Positions 1 through 9,062 of a stretch of DNA of 64,000 nt are shown in pieces. The position numbers and the translations under genes are program-made. The stretch spans positions 3,265,001-3,329,000 of the forward strand of contig NZ_CP015405.2 in the NCBI RefSeq assembly GCF_001689125.2, given 5' to 3'. How positions within the stretch are numbered: position 1 is the stretch's first letter; every line of letters starts with the position of its first letter. This DNA is from Blautia pseudococcoides. GTDB taxonomy: Bacteria; Bacillota; Clostridia; Lachnospirales; Lachnospiraceae. Below the pieces are notes generated by a model, which had not been told where the DNA came from, did no database searches, and saw nothing but the letters and a program-made list of their open reading frames with translations.

Positions 1-1001
1 TCAAGGCCGGTACTCTTCTGGAGCTTATCCAGACGGTATACCAGAGTATTCCTGTGTATGTACAGCTGTCTTGATGTCTCCGAGACATTCAGGCTGTTTT
101 CAAAGAATTTGTTGATGGTGGTCAGTGTTTCCTCATCAAAGTCATCCGGTGATTTTCCATCGAAAATTTCACGGATGAACATTTTACACAGAGGAATCGG
201 CAGCTGGTAGATCAAACGGCCGATGCCTAGGGAACTATAAGCGATCACTTCTCTGTCTCCAAAGAAAATCTTACCAACGTCCAGAGCCATGCGGGCTTCC
301 TTGTAGGAGCGTGATACTTCCTTTAACTCCTTCACAATGGTACCGTAGGCAATGTGGGTCCTGCCGTCCTTCTCGATACCGAGAGTGGTCAGGATCATAT
401 TCGCGATCTTGTCCACCTGCGGATAATTATCCGTGGCAGTCAGCTCTTTCACAATGATAATGCTCTTCTCATCTACAGCAGTGACAAAATCCCCGGTTTT
501 GCCGCCCAATAGATTTTTAATATTTTCCAGGGAGCCGTAATCCTTATCCTGGTTCGTTTCCAGAATAAATACAACTCTGCGCACATCCACTTCGATATGC
601 AGCTTTTTCGCCCGGTTATGGATATCCACTAAAAGCAGATTGTCCAAAAGCAGGTTCTTGATAAAGTTATCCTTATTGAACCGCTCTTTGTATGCGGTCA
701 GCAGTCCCTGAATCTGGAAAACCACAAGCTTTCCAAGTGTATAGACATCGTCTCCGGCGCTATTGATAACCAGCACATACTCAAGCTGATGGTCATCGTA
801 GATTTTAAAGAACTGATATCCTTTAATCACCTGACTGTCTGCCTGGGAATTTGCAAAAGCTAGGACTTCCTCCTGTGCACAAACATTCTCAGAAAAAGTA
901 GATGCCATCACTTTCCCTTCCATGTCCGTGATGTAGAAGTCTGTTCTGGATATGCTTTTCAGCCCGTCCAGAGTGTTTTGTAGTACCTGGTTTGATATCA
1001 T
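1..1001 (-). CDS. CdaR/PucR-family transcriptional regulator, C-terminus cut by window edge
   Basis: About 333 codons are visible and the gene runs off the left edge. The last readable residues, IHRNTLVYRLDKLQKSTGL, are the recognition-helix region of the PucR/CdaR C-terminal helix-turn-helix, so only a few residues are missing. The N-terminal half resembles the sugar-diacid-recognition type of sensor domain. CdaR proteins are known activators of glycerate or sugar-diacid use; the ligand here is unknown. Start choice: two in-frame ATGs lie 18 nt apart (1019 and 1001). The purine-rich Shine-Dalgarno GAAGGAAAG sits between them, which favours 1001. The neighbouring yitT gene points the same way but is separated by about 225 bp holding AT-rich palindromes, so this gene probably has its own promoter. 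Confidence 0.85.
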   Translation of the reverse strand, partial: MISNQVLQNTLDGLKSISRTDFYITDMEGKVMASTFSENVCAQEEVLAFANSQADSQVIKGYQFFKIYDDHQLEYVLVINSAGDDVYTLGKLVVFQIQGLLTAYKERFNKDNFIKNLLLDNLLLVDIHNRAKKLHIEVDVRRVVFILETNQDKDYGSLENIKNLLGGKTGDFVTAVDEKSIIIVKELTATDNYPQVDKIANMILTTLGIEKDGRTHIAYGTIVKELKEVSRSYKEARMALDVGKIFFGDREVIAYSSLGIGRLIYQLPIPLCKMFIREIFDGKSPDDFDEETLTTINKFFENSLNVSETSRQLYIHRNTLVYRLDKLQKSTGL

Positions 1002-1132
1002 TCTCTTTCCTTCTTTCATTATATAGTGTTCTTCTCTGTTTCCATCCCATAAAAACAAAAAACCCTACACTATATACTAATACATAATCGAAAAAAAATA
1101 AAGAGAAAATGTTAAATATTACATCTTTTTTT

Positions 1133-1149
1133 CAAAATGTAACATTTTG
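1133..1149. promoter_or_regulatory. 17-bp palindrome upstream of the CdaR-like gene
   Basis: CAAAATGTAACATTTTG is a perfect 8-1-8 palindrome in the AT-rich region ahead of the regulator gene. A second imperfect dyad (ATGT-N8-ACAT, near 1109-1124) lies closer to that gene. They could be operators for the adjacent regulator or one of its neighbours. This is inference from symmetry and position only. Confidence 0.35.
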
Positions 1150-1226
1150 TTCACATTTCCCCTTTTCTTTTCACAACTCTGTTTACGCCCAAAGCCTCCT
1201 GTGGAAGCGGCTGGGGGAATGATAAC

Positions 1227-2099
1227 TCACATGTCTTCCCCGCTGTGGAATCCTTCCCCGATCACCTCACGGGCATCGGTCACGATAACAAATGCTTTGG
1301 GGTCTGTCCTGGTCACCAGCTCTTTTAAGCGCACGATCTGCTTCTTCCCCACCACGCAGAAGAGCATGGTTTTCTCCTCACCGGAATACATGCCTCTGGC
1401 AGATATACCGGTCAGGCCCCTTTCCAGTTCCTCCATCAGGCTTTTAGCCATCTCATCGTGCAGGTCAGTGATGATAAATGCGATCTTGGCGAATTTCATA
1501 CCTTCCAGGAAGCCGTCAGTCACTTTCGTGGTGACAAAAATAGCGATCACTGCGTAGAGTGCCCTCTGCAGCCCAAAGATAAACACGCCCAGTATGACGA
1601 TAGCCCCATCCACCACCTGGAGGATCTGGGCAATGGAATAATGGCGCATCTTGTGCTGTATCAGTGCAGATACCATATCTGTTCCGCCTGTGGTACCCTG
1701 TCCCAGGAAAATAAAACCGATTCCCACACCCATGATCACACCGCCGAACAAGGCTGCCAGCAGCATATCATGGGGTATGATGGGAAGTTCCGGTATCAAA
1801 AAAAGCCAGAGGGACAGAGCCAGGGCGCCGAAAATAGACTTTTTTGTAAATCCCCATCCCTTGATGCTCACCCCAAGGAAAAACAGGGGGACATTCAGTA
1901 CCGCATTGGTGAGCCACAGGGGGATTCCGCCGGGCATCAGATTCTCAGTCAAAGATTTGATAATGATGGCCAAACCGGAAAAGCCCCCGGTCACCATCTG
2001 CATATGGTCATAAATAGAAGTGATTGAGACGGCCATCACAGCCGTCCCAATCAGTATATACACATATGCCCGCCAATTTCCTTTTTTCTCAGCAAGCAT
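1227..2099 (-). CDS. YitT family membrane protein with DUF2179 domain
   Basis: A polytopic membrane protein of 290 residues. The N-terminal two thirds hold about five or six hydrophobic segments (YitT/DUF161 type), starting with a segment containing ILIGTAVMAVSI. The last 75 residues form the soluble DUF2179 domain, with the family pattern ERGLTGISARGMYSGEE and a DPKAFVIVTD strand. The family is widespread in Firmicutes and its transport or signalling role is not established. The start is the ATG at 2099, because the Shine-Dalgarno GGAGAAG lies inside the last codons of the upstream gene and the ATG follows that gene's TAA by one base. The pair is therefore co-transcribed and probably translationally coupled. 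Confidence 0.88.
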   Translation of the reverse strand: MLAEKKGNWRAYVYILIGTAVMAVSITSIYDHMQMVTGGFSGLAIIIKSLTENLMPGGIPLWLTNAVLNVPLFFLGVSIKGWGFTKKSIFGALALSLWLFLIPELPIIPHDMLLAALFGGVIMGVGIGFIFLGQGTTGGTDMVSALIQHKMRHYSIAQILQVVDGAIVILGVFIFGLQRALYAVIAIFVTTKVTDGFLEGMKFAKIAFIITDLHDEMAKSLMEELERGLTGISARGMYSGEEKTMLFCVVGKKQIVRLKELVTRTDPKAFVIVTDAREVIGEGFHSGEDM

Positions 2100-2100
2100 G

Positions 2101-2802
2101 TTATTCTTCTCCTTTTCCCGAGTCCTCATTCTCCTCATTATACTGTGAAACCAGCTTTTTAAATGTACTCTTTTCCAAAAGTTTTCCCAGCCAGCCCTTT
2201 TTTAATCCTGTTTCTTTCTGGATTTCGTGACGTTCTCCAAGACAAAACAGAATTTTTGTATTCATCATCTTCCTGTTATCTGCCACAAAACGTTCAATCC
2301 CCATGTTTCTGGAACAAGTCAGAACCGCCTGGGGACTGAAAGAATTAATCTCATTAATAATTCGGTCTACCTGGTCCGCATGAGCTTCCTCAAGACTGTC
2401 TTTTCCCAGGATCACGATATCCGGATACTTATCCTTCACATAATGATAGAAAGTCTCCATATCCTCCTCGGTCTCTCCAAGTAAAAAGACCTGGTTCTTA
2501 TAATGGGACAAAAACCAGAACAGTGTGGAAAAGAAGCCATGCTTGGCAGCCTCCTCCTCAAGCCTTGGGTCCTCAACACCTGCTGCTTTTAAAACCTCCG
2601 GCTCATCCACTACAGCCTTGTCCAGGATTCCAATATATTCCTTCAGCTTCTCATCCTCCTGGGCAGCCATGAGCAGTTTCATATTGATGACTCCATAAGT
2701 GGAAAGCGTCTCGTTAAACCAGTTCTCATTGACGCACTCCATCACGTCCTCCACATAACATTTCTCCACGGAAATGCCCAGTACCTCTATTCTTTCATGC
2801 AT
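2101..2802 (-). CDS. Divergent WecG/TagA/CpsF-like protein
   Basis: A 233-residue protein with the fold signature of WecG/TagA/CpsF glycosyltransferases: an N-terminal IEVLGISVEKCYVEDVMECV strand-helix and a central VFLLGETEEDMETFYHYVKD followed by KYPDIVILG. TagA-type enzymes normally add N-acetylmannosamine to an undecaprenyl-linked sugar during wall or capsule polymer synthesis. Here the active-site stretch that usually reads LPDG is AVVDEPEVL, so the catalytic Asp is shifted or lost, and catalysis is doubtful. The C-terminus (about residues 195-233) is charged and carries no membrane-anchor helix. It is the first gene of a two-gene operon with the yitT-type gene. The start has a good GGAG site. 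A divergent or non-catalytic homologue is my best reading. Confidence 0.6.
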   Translation of the reverse strand: MHERIEVLGISVEKCYVEDVMECVNENWFNETLSTYGVINMKLLMAAQEDEKLKEYIGILDKAVVDEPEVLKAAGVEDPRLEEEAAKHGFFSTLFWFLSHYKNQVFLLGETEEDMETFYHYVKDKYPDIVILGKDSLEEAHADQVDRIINEINSFSPQAVLTCSRNMGIERFVADNRKMMNTKILFCLGERHEIQKETGLKKGWLGKLLEKSTFKKLVSQYNEENEDSGKGEE

Positions 2803-2866
2803 AATATTTCTCCAGTAATCTTATTACAGCACCTTGTCCGGCGCCTCACACGCGCTTTATCTACCT

Positions 2867-2895
2867 ACTATAGCAGACAGGCAGAGATTTTTCAA
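2867..2895 (-). promoter_or_regulatory. Promoter of the WecG-like/yitT operon
   Basis: On the minus strand, TTGAAA is followed after 17 bases by TATAGT, about 65 bases ahead of the start codon at 2802. Both hexamers are close to the vegetative sigma-A consensus. Confidence 0.6.
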
Positions 2896-2944
2896 GCCGC
2901 ACATCCAGGGATTCTTCCCTGCCCTTTTCCTACACTTTGTATTT

Positions 2945-3937
2945 TCAGCCAAAACCGGTCATTCCATGCGTTTCCAGGAAAGAAAATACGGTTTCATAGT
3001 ATTCTTTTGGTGCCTTGTCGGGTGCCTGGGCATGGCCCGCACCCTCAACGATCAGGATTTCTTTTTCACAGTCCGCCGCATCGTACAGTTCATAAGCCAT
3101 CTCCACAGGTACAAATGCATCCTCCTCCCCATGTATGATCAAAAGGGGAATGGTACTTTTCTTCACAGCTTCCAGGGCAGAGGCCTCTTTCAGACTATAG
3201 CCCCCGCGCATCTGCAGCATGAGGCTGGCACCGTCCACCAGGGGAAATCCGGGGATATGGAACCAGTCCTTTAACTGTTTTTTAAAAATACTGTAGGCAT
3301 CCGTATACGCACTGTCGGATACTGCCGCGACCACGTGTTCCGAAAGCTGCTCCCCGGCCATCATCAGCGCGCAGGCACCTCCCATAGATTGTCCGTGTAT
3401 GACTATCTGTGCACTCTCATCCACATCCAGGATCATCTCAAGCCACAGCTGATTATCCAGTCTGTCGGTCCATCCCATACCGATGAAATCGCCCTGGCTC
3501 TCACCGCTGCACCGCATATCCGGCACCAGAACCTGATATCCTCTTTTAGCATACTCATAGGCAATGGGGTACATCTCCTCTTTCCATCCGGTATAACCGT
3601 GCAGCAGCAGGACCCAGTTATGACTCCCGCCTTCCCGGTAAAACGCCCTGCTGATCAGACGGTATCCGTCTTCTGTTGTCACAGACAGCTCCTGACTGTC
3701 AGATGTCTGTGCCCACTGGTTAGCTTTCTCCAGACTGGACATCCTGTTCTGTTCAATGTCATCTGTCCGGACAAGGGCTTCGTAGCTGTCCTCCGTTATA
3801 TCTTCAAAAGCCTGGGTCTGTTCCATCTTCTCCGGAACCAATGCCAGATCCACCACAATATTCGCTGCAAACACGAACAGCACTAACAGTATGACCATCA
3901 CAAAAGCCAGTCTTTTTATCCAATTTTTCTTCCGCAT
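2945..3937 (-). CDS. Membrane-anchored alpha/beta hydrolase
   Basis: A 330-residue serine hydrolase of the S33/hydrolase-4 type. One N-terminal transmembrane segment (about residues 9-30, LAFVMVILLVLFVFAANIVV) anchors it with the enzyme domain outside. The fold markers are in order: LLLHGYTGWKEE for the oxyanion region, HGQSMGGA for the nucleophile Ser, HGEEDAFVP for the Asp, and EGAGHAQAP for the catalytic His. The triad is therefore complete. YqkD of B. subtilis is a comparable protein of unknown substrate; an esterase or lipase-like role is inference. It stands alone between the wecG-like operon and a pseudogene on the other strand, with its own promoter just upstream. Confidence 0.88.
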   Translation of the reverse strand: MRKKNWIKRLAFVMVILLVLFVFAANIVVDLALVPEKMEQTQAFEDITEDSYEALVRTDDIEQNRMSSLEKANQWAQTSDSQELSVTTEDGYRLISRAFYREGGSHNWVLLLHGYTGWKEEMYPIAYEYAKRGYQVLVPDMRCSGESQGDFIGMGWTDRLDNQLWLEMILDVDESAQIVIHGQSMGGACALMMAGEQLSEHVVAAVSDSAYTDAYSIFKKQLKDWFHIPGFPLVDGASLMLQMRGGYSLKEASALEAVKKSTIPLLIIHGEEDAFVPVEMAYELYDAADCEKEILIVEGAGHAQAPDKAPKEYYETVFSFLETHGMTGFG

Positions 3938-3978
3938 ATTTTTACTGTCACCTTGTAGTATTTTGTCATATTTTATAT

Positions 3979-4007
3979 ATTATACCTGTTTTTTTTCTGC
4001 TGCGCAA
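3979..4007 (-). promoter_or_regulatory. Promoter of the alpha/beta hydrolase gene
   Basis: On the minus strand, TTGCGC, 17 bases, then a perfect TATAAT, about 40 bases ahead of the hydrolase start. A Shine-Dalgarno AAGGTGA follows at the usual distance. Confidence 0.7.
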
Positions 4008-4019
4008 TAACCACTGCGC

Positions 4020-4555
4020 TATGCTGCAAGATCACCCAAGGCTGCGGGACTCCCTACGAAGAACTGGAAGCCATCCGCACATACCTGAACAGCTATCATT
4101 ATACCGCAACCGGGGACTCCCCTGAGGGGGGGCAGGGATTTTGCAGATGCCTTTCTTTGACACAAAGACCGGCTACTGCACTTCCTTTGCCACAGCCATG
4201 GCCATACTTGGGCGCTGCCGCAAGATCCCCACCCGATATGTGGAAGGATTTGCCACAGACCGTACCTGTGACACGGAGAACAGTGAAATACTTCTTGCGG
4301 GTTCCAGTGCCCATGCCTGGACCGAAGCTTATCTGGAGCCAATAGGCTGGGTGCCTCCGGAAATTCATTGGGCGCAGAGGAAAACTGTCGAGTCTGCCAT
4401 TCCAGGAGGGAGAAACGCTTCTGAAATATGAAGAAAAGGCCGCCGGCGCGCTTGATGCGCCCGATGCAGCCTTAACTGATCTGTTCCGGATCTTCCGCCA
4501 AATCCGCTATGGAGGACAGAAGGCTTCACCGGAAATGCTGTACCGCCCGCGGTAG
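4020..4555 (+). pseudogene. Frameshifted remnant of a TgpA-type transglutaminase
   Basis: Three consecutive reading frames give pieces of one transglutaminase-like protein. Frame one reads TPYEELEAIRTYLNSYHYT. After a run of seven G (about 4126-4132) the frame changes to RDFADAF. After another slip near 4150 it continues as FDTKTGYCTSFATAMAILGR and RKIPTRYVEGFATD, then SAHAWTEAYLEPIGWVP with the Cys, His and Trp-Val-Pro signatures of the family. A last frame change gives a tail ending near LFRIFRQIRYGGQ before TAG at 4553. The N-terminal membrane part found in intact TgpA/DUF4129 proteins is missing. Several independent lesions plus a missing 5' half make this a decayed gene. It is the only plus-strand material in the first 9 kb. 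Confidence 0.72.
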
Positions 4556-4766
4556 GTACGGCATCCATCCCCTCTCTCAGCGGATCACAATGATACCGTC
4601 CCTAGGCACAGATCTGGCTCTCATATGTCCCCCTGATTCTCTCAGCAAACCAAAAACCTTCTCATCCTTTGGTATGACACAGATATTTTCCCAGCCGGCA
4701 CTGCTTTCTCTATGGTCTGCACCAGTTGTCCCAGGATCTCTCCCACATTTGTCAGATAGCGCATCC

Positions 4767-5402
4767 TCACACACCATTTTTCTGACAGATATCCCGCAGG
4801 CAGCATTTTTCACAGTAAGGTATTGTTCTGGCTGTACACACATCTCTGCCGTGGAACACCAGCCTGTGGCAGAAATCGCTGCCCTCCTCAGGGGGGATCA
4901 GCTTCCAAAGGGCCATCTCCACTTTCTTAGGGTCTTTTATGGCGTCCACAAGACCTAATCGGTTGACCAGGCGGATACAGTGGGTATCTGTCACGATCGC
5001 CGGTTTCCCGAATACATCCCCCATGATCAGATTGGCGCTTTTGCGCCCCACTCCCGGCAGTTTCAGAAGGGCATTAAAGTCAGAGGGTACCCTGCCGCTG
5101 TACTCATCCCTCAGTATTTTCATGCAGGCACTGATATCCCTGGCTTTGCTCTTTCCCAGGCCGCAGGGCTTCACGATCCGCTCAATATCCTCCACATCTG
5201 CCTCCGCCAGTGCATTCACATCCGGATATTCTGCATATAAATCCTGTACTACCACGTTGACTCTGGCATCTGTGCACTGGGCTGCCAGACGGACACTGAC
5301 AAGCAGCTTCCATGCCTGGTCATAATCCAGGGTGCATCCCACATCAGGGTATTCCTTTTTTAACCGTTCCACTACTTCCAGTGCCAGTTTCTCTTTCGTC
5401 AT
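4767..5402 (-). CDS. nth: Endonuclease III (DNA glycosylase/AP lyase)
   Basis: A 211-residue base-excision repair enzyme that removes oxidised pyrimidines and nicks the abasic site. The helix-hairpin-helix LPGVGRKSANLI carries the catalytic Lys, and VTDTHCIRL carries the catalytic Asp. The C-terminal iron-sulphur cysteines are present but spaced C-x7-C-x2-C-x5-C, one residue longer in the first gap than the C-x6-C of the E. coli enzyme; I read this directly from the DNA. The start ATG at 5402 has an upstream AGAAAGGAAAAG site. It lies just downstream of the aldo/keto reductase gene, with 46 bases between them. Confidence 0.96.
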   Translation of the reverse strand: MTKEKLALEVVERLKKEYPDVGCTLDYDQAWKLLVSVRLAAQCTDARVNVVVQDLYAEYPDVNALAEADVEDIERIVKPCGLGKSKARDISACMKILRDEYSGRVPSDFNALLKLPGVGRKSANLIMGDVFGKPAIVTDTHCIRLVNRLGLVDAIKDPKKVEMALWKLIPPEEGSDFCHRLVFHGRDVCTARTIPYCEKCCLRDICQKNGV

Positions 5403-5448
5403 AATCTCTTTTCCTTTCTAATTGTTGTTCAGGCTGCATAAGAAGGGG

Positions 5449-6591
5449 CTATTTAAAAAGTTCTTCCGCTTTTCTCATTTTTTCTGTGACGGCCACGCCA
5501 AAGGGGCAGTTATCCTCACAGCTTTTACACTCCGCGCAGTCTTTCCCATTTGCAGTCAGGCCTTCATAATGGGCCTTCAGCGCCGCAGGAACCTCCGGCT
5601 GCATCACTGCCAGGTCATACAGTTTGTTCACCATGGCAATGTCGATCCCGGAGGGACACGGTGCGCAGTGCCCGCAATAGGTACACTGTCCATAATAAGC
5701 GTGGGCCGGGGCATTGGCAAGCACTGTGGCATAATCCTTTTCTTTCTCTGAGGCTGTTTCATACGCCACCGCCTGGTCTACATGTTCAGGCGTGTCATAA
5801 CCCACCATGACACTGGCAACTCCCGGACGCGTCAGGGCATAGTGCAGACACTGCACCGGTGTCAGCGCCACTTGAAACGGGGATGTCTCAGCCGAAAACA
5901 GACGTCCGCCCGCATACCCTTTCATAACCGTAATGCCTACCCCGTTCTTTTCACAGATTCTGTACAGTTCCGCCCGTTCAGGTGCAATGCCTCCCAGCTT
6001 TTCATCATAGCTTTCTTTAAAATACTCGGTCATGTCCTCACTTGCGGGAAGCATGTCAAACGCAGGGTTAATGCTGAATAAGATCATTTCGATCTTACCG
6101 CTCACGGCAGCCAGCTTTGCAACTGCCGGGTTGTGTGTGCTCATTCCAATATGCCGGATCATCCCCTTTTCCTTCAGTTCCCCGGCATATGCATAGAATT
6201 CCCCATCCATAATACGATGAAACTCTTCTTCCTCATCCACAAAATGGATCATGCCCAGATCTATGTAATCGGTTCCCAGACGCTCCAGCAGATCACAAAA
6301 AGCAGACTTAGTCTGGGCCAGGTCACGGGTCCTAACATACTGGCCGCCGCGCCAGGTGGAGCCCAGATGCCCCTGGATGATCCAGTGTTGTCTCCTTCCT
6401 TTGATCGCCGCGCCGATATTTGACCTTACATTCGGCTCTGACATCCAGCAGTCCAGAATATTGATCCCCGCTTCCTCACAGTGCAGGACCACCTCTTTTA
6501 CCTCCTGGGCAGTGTGCCGCTCCAGCCACTCTGCACCCAGGCCGATCTCGCTGACCTTTAGTCCTGTTCTCCCAAGTTCTCTGTATCTCAT
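5449..6591 (-). CDS. Aldo/keto reductase with C-terminal 4Fe-4S cysteine motifs
   Basis: A 380-residue protein. The N-terminal TIM barrel begins MRYRELGRTGLKVSEIGLG, as in the aldo/keto reductase family. The C-terminal 80 residues hold two ferredoxin-like cysteine groups, CTYCGHCAPCP and CAECKSCEDNCPFG, typical of the clostridial 'predicted aldo/keto reductase' branch. In the classical catalytic tetrad Asp-Tyr-Lys-His, the Asp (ILDCW) is present, but the Tyr and Lys positions are not recognisable (WMSEPNVR and IIQGHLG). Redox chemistry through bound clusters is therefore more likely than ordinary NADPH carbonyl reduction, and the substrate is unknown. It has a good GGGAGG site before ATG 6591 and follows the chemoreceptor gene by 24 bases. 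Confidence 0.88.
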   Translation of the reverse strand: MRYRELGRTGLKVSEIGLGAEWLERHTAQEVKEVVLHCEEAGINILDCWMSEPNVRSNIGAAIKGRRQHWIIQGHLGSTWRGGQYVRTRDLAQTKSAFCDLLERLGTDYIDLGMIHFVDEEEEFHRIMDGEFYAYAGELKEKGMIRHIGMSTHNPAVAKLAAVSGKIEMILFSINPAFDMLPASEDMTEYFKESYDEKLGGIAPERAELYRICEKNGVGITVMKGYAGGRLFSAETSPFQVALTPVQCLHYALTRPGVASVMVGYDTPEHVDQAVAYETASEKEKDYATVLANAPAHAYYGQCTYCGHCAPCPSGIDIAMVNKLYDLAVMQPEVPAALKAHYEGLTANGKDCAECKSCEDNCPFGVAVTEKMRKAEELFK

Positions 6592-6615
6592 CTTATCCTC
6601 CCTTTCCTTCTGATG

Positions 6616-8667
6616 TTATTTTTTGATCCTGAATTTTCCAATCAGTTCTTTTAAGATCTGCGCCTGGGCGGAAAGCTCCTCACTGGCGGCAGCGCTCTCC
6701 TCCGCGGTACCGGAGTTTACCTGGACCACGCCGTAAATCTGCTCTATTCCCTGTGATACCTGCTCTACAGAATGGGCCTGCTCACCGGATGCCTCTGAGA
6801 TTTTGTCAATGGCGTCAGCCACCCCGCCAACTCCTTCTACCACAAGTTTCAGTGTCTTTGCGGTTTCGTCCGCTAGCGCCGCTCCATTTTCCACGGCTCT
6901 TAAAGAACTCTCTATCAGCACCGTGGTATTTCTGGATGCCTCGGCGCTCTTGTTGGCAAGGTTTCTCACCTCCCCTGCAACTACAGCAAATCCCCTGCCG
7001 CTCTCTCCGGCTCTGGCTGCCTCCACAGCGGCATTCAGCGCCAGTATATTTGTCTGGAACGCTATGTCCTCAATCGTCTTGACGATATTGCCTATTTCCC
7101 GTGAACATTCTCTCAGCTCCTGCATTGCTGCCAGCATTTCCTGCATACGGATGTCGCTGGCCGCCGCCTCCCGGCCCACATCTGCGGCTCTTTGGCTGGC
7201 TTTTGCAGCACTTTCCGCATTAGCGGCGATCTGTGCGGATATCACCCCGATACTCTCTGCCAGCTCTTCCACTGCGCCCGCCTGTTCCGACGCGCCCTGG
7301 GCAAGGGACTGAGCCCCCTCTGAAACCTGCTCTGAACCACAAGATACCTGTTCAGCCGAGACATTGATCTGCCCCAGTGTTATATTCAGTGACTCAATGA
7401 TCTGTTCCAGCGCCTCCCGGATGAACCGCAGATCGCCGATGTAATTGCCATTTACCGTCACATCCAGATTGCCATGTGATATCTCACTCAAAATATGAGT
7501 AATATCATGTATCATTTCTTTCAGCGTGCTGACAGAGGAACGGATGCTGCCAGCCATACGTCCAATCTCATCATTGCCGTATTCTTTGATCGTAACCTCC
7601 AGGTTTCCGGCGGAAAACTCCTCCATATTGCTGCTGATCTCCGCAAGGGGCCTCATCATCCTTCTGGTAACGGCAATCACAATAACAGCCAGGAGTCCGA
7701 GTATGATAACCGACAGCAGCACAAGTACAGCGATCAGATAATTCCGGGTTGCATTTACCTCTGCCAACGGCAGTGTGGCAGCGGCCAGCCAGCCTGTTGT
7801 TTCACAGTTTCTGAACATGGAGGTATAAGCAGTATCACTGTAATGAAAATCCACGATTCCATTGTAGCCGCTTTTTACTTTTTCTTTGTAGTCATTGGAT
7901 ATATCCAGTTCCTCCACGTTTTTCCCCATTGCTGCGGGGTCATCGCTGTATATGTAATCCGAATCGTGGGAGATTACTTCCAGATATCCCTCTTCCCCCA
8001 CCTTTATCTCTGAGAGAAGCTGTGACAGACTGCTCACAAAGACATCCAAACCGGCATATCCCGCAATATCCGCACCATCTTCAGAAAAAACCGGCGAAAC
8101 CACAGACACAATAGATTCTCCTGAGGCGGGATCCAAGTAAGGCTCTGACACCACTGTTTTCTTCCCATCAAGCAGGGGTTGGCGCCATATGACTTGTTTC
8201 AAATTTGCATCCACTGCCTCACCGTTTGAAAGAAAGTAGCTGTCCGTCCTCTCGTCTGCGGCCCATACCTGCATAACCATCTGGTCAGACATACGCTCCA
8301 ATGCCCCTGATAGTTCTTTTCTTACCACATCCCTGCCCTCATACCGGTCAATATCCTCCGCCGTATTCACGGCTTCAAAGTAATGCTGCAGAACAGCGCT
8401 CTCCTGAAACATACTGACTGACGCAATTTTACTGCTGAAAAAATCATCCACAACAGAAACCGCATAATCTGTCTGCACATCCAAAAGTTCTTCATTAAGG
8501 TCTGAGATAGCACCGGCTGCCATTATGCAGGAAATAACAATCAAAATAGCCAGTGACGGAGTCAGCGCCAACAGCAGGCTCCTGATGATCTTCCCGGAGA
8601 CAGACCTTTCCCTCTTTTTCACAGGCTCGTTACCATATTTATTTTCTCTGTTTGAAATATTAGACAT
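6616..8667 (-). CDS. Methyl-accepting chemotaxis protein, double-Cache type
   Basis: A 683-residue chemoreceptor. Transmembrane segment 1 spans about residues 27-52, a large extracellular sensor (about 53-304) has dCache-like features, transmembrane 2 lies at about 305-330, and HAMP follows to about 385. The coiled-coil signalling region has its hairpin tip at about 535-576 ([20 protein letters not shown]), which binds CheA/CheW. No C-terminal CheR/CheB-binding pentapeptide is visible; the protein ends in GKFRIKK. The Cache ligand is unknown; amino acids or organic acids are common in this family. It shares its tail sequence ([15 protein letters not shown]) with the second receptor at 10546-12237. 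The two flank a plus-strand regulator, and the promoters of this gene and the regulator are divergent. Confidence 0.94.
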   Translation of the reverse strand: MSNISNRENKYGNEPVKKRERSVSGKIIRSLLLALTPSLAILIVISCIMAAGAISDLNEELLDVQTDYAVSVVDDFFSSKIASVSMFQESAVLQHYFEAVNTAEDIDRYEGRDVVRKELSGALERMSDQMVMQVWAADERTDSYFLSNGEAVDANLKQVIWRQPLLDGKKTVVSEPYLDPASGESIVSVVSPVFSEDGADIAGYAGLDVFVSSLSQLLSEIKVGEEGYLEVISHDSDYIYSDDPAAMGKNVEELDISNDYKEKVKSGYNGIVDFHYSDTAYTSMFRNCETTGWLAAATLPLAEVNATRNYLIAVLVLLSVIILGLLAVIVIAVTRRMMRPLAEISSNMEEFSAGNLEVTIKEYGNDEIGRMAGSIRSSVSTLKEMIHDITHILSEISHGNLDVTVNGNYIGDLRFIREALEQIIESLNITLGQINVSAEQVSCGSEQVSEGAQSLAQGASEQAGAVEELAESIGVISAQIAANAESAAKASQRAADVGREAAASDIRMQEMLAAMQELRECSREIGNIVKTIEDIAFQTNILALNAAVEAARAGESGRGFAVVAGEVRNLANKSAEASRNTTVLIESSLRAVENGAALADETAKTLKLVVEGVGGVADAIDKISEASGEQAHSVEQVSQGIEQIYGVVQVNSGTAEESAAASEELSAQAQILKELIGKFRIKK

Positions 8668-8752
8668 TGTTCTCCTCCAAAATCATGGCATCGGCCGGTC
8701 CTTACGGACAGCAGCTCAATTCCAGTCAGAATATTCAACTTATATACCAAGT

Positions 8753-8781
8753 ATTATACCATGCGCCCAGCAAAAGGCCAA
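8753..8781 (-). promoter_or_regulatory. Promoter of the dCache chemoreceptor gene
   Basis: On the minus strand, TTGGCC, 17 bases, then a perfect TATAAT. It lies about 86 bases ahead of ATG 8667, which has a TTGGAGGAG ribosome site. Confidence 0.68.
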
Positions 8782-9033
8782 TAGATTCCCATATCAATCC
8801 GTATATTCCCCATCATCCCCGGAATATGGGCTGAATGCTTCTGCCAATGCAGACTGCAGCATCTGCATGTCACAGTAAACTGGTATCTGACATATCCCGG
8901 CTGCTTCTCAGGCTCCGGAATCAACAGTTCACGGAGAACCGGTTCATGTCCTGGCCGCCTGATTGGCATAGAGAATATCAATATTCCGGGAGGATATGCA
9001 CGGAATCTCCGCATAGCGCACAGCTTGATCCTG

Positions 9034-9062
9034 TGGTAAAATATTTATGTTCATGCTATACT
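9034..9062 (+). promoter_or_regulatory. Extended -10 promoter of the tandem-GntR regulator
   Basis: TGCTATACT gives an extended -10 (TG at 9054, TATACT at 9057-9062). The -35 region at 17 bases (TGGTAA) is weak. The start codon GTG 9107 follows with GAGGTAAG at 9095-9102. Confidence 0.55.

Noticed and set aside
1458..2027. Plus-strand frame of about 190 residues over the yitT-type gene
   Set aside because: It is antisense to a well-supported membrane protein and His/Gln-rich, as expected of a shadow frame.
4577..4766. Small gene downstream of nth in two frames (MRYLTNVGEILGQL... and ENICVIPKDEKVF...)
   Set aside because: The two halves would need a frameshift to join, the ATG is only two bases from a GAGG, and no family is recognised. 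It may be a tiny remnant but support is too thin.
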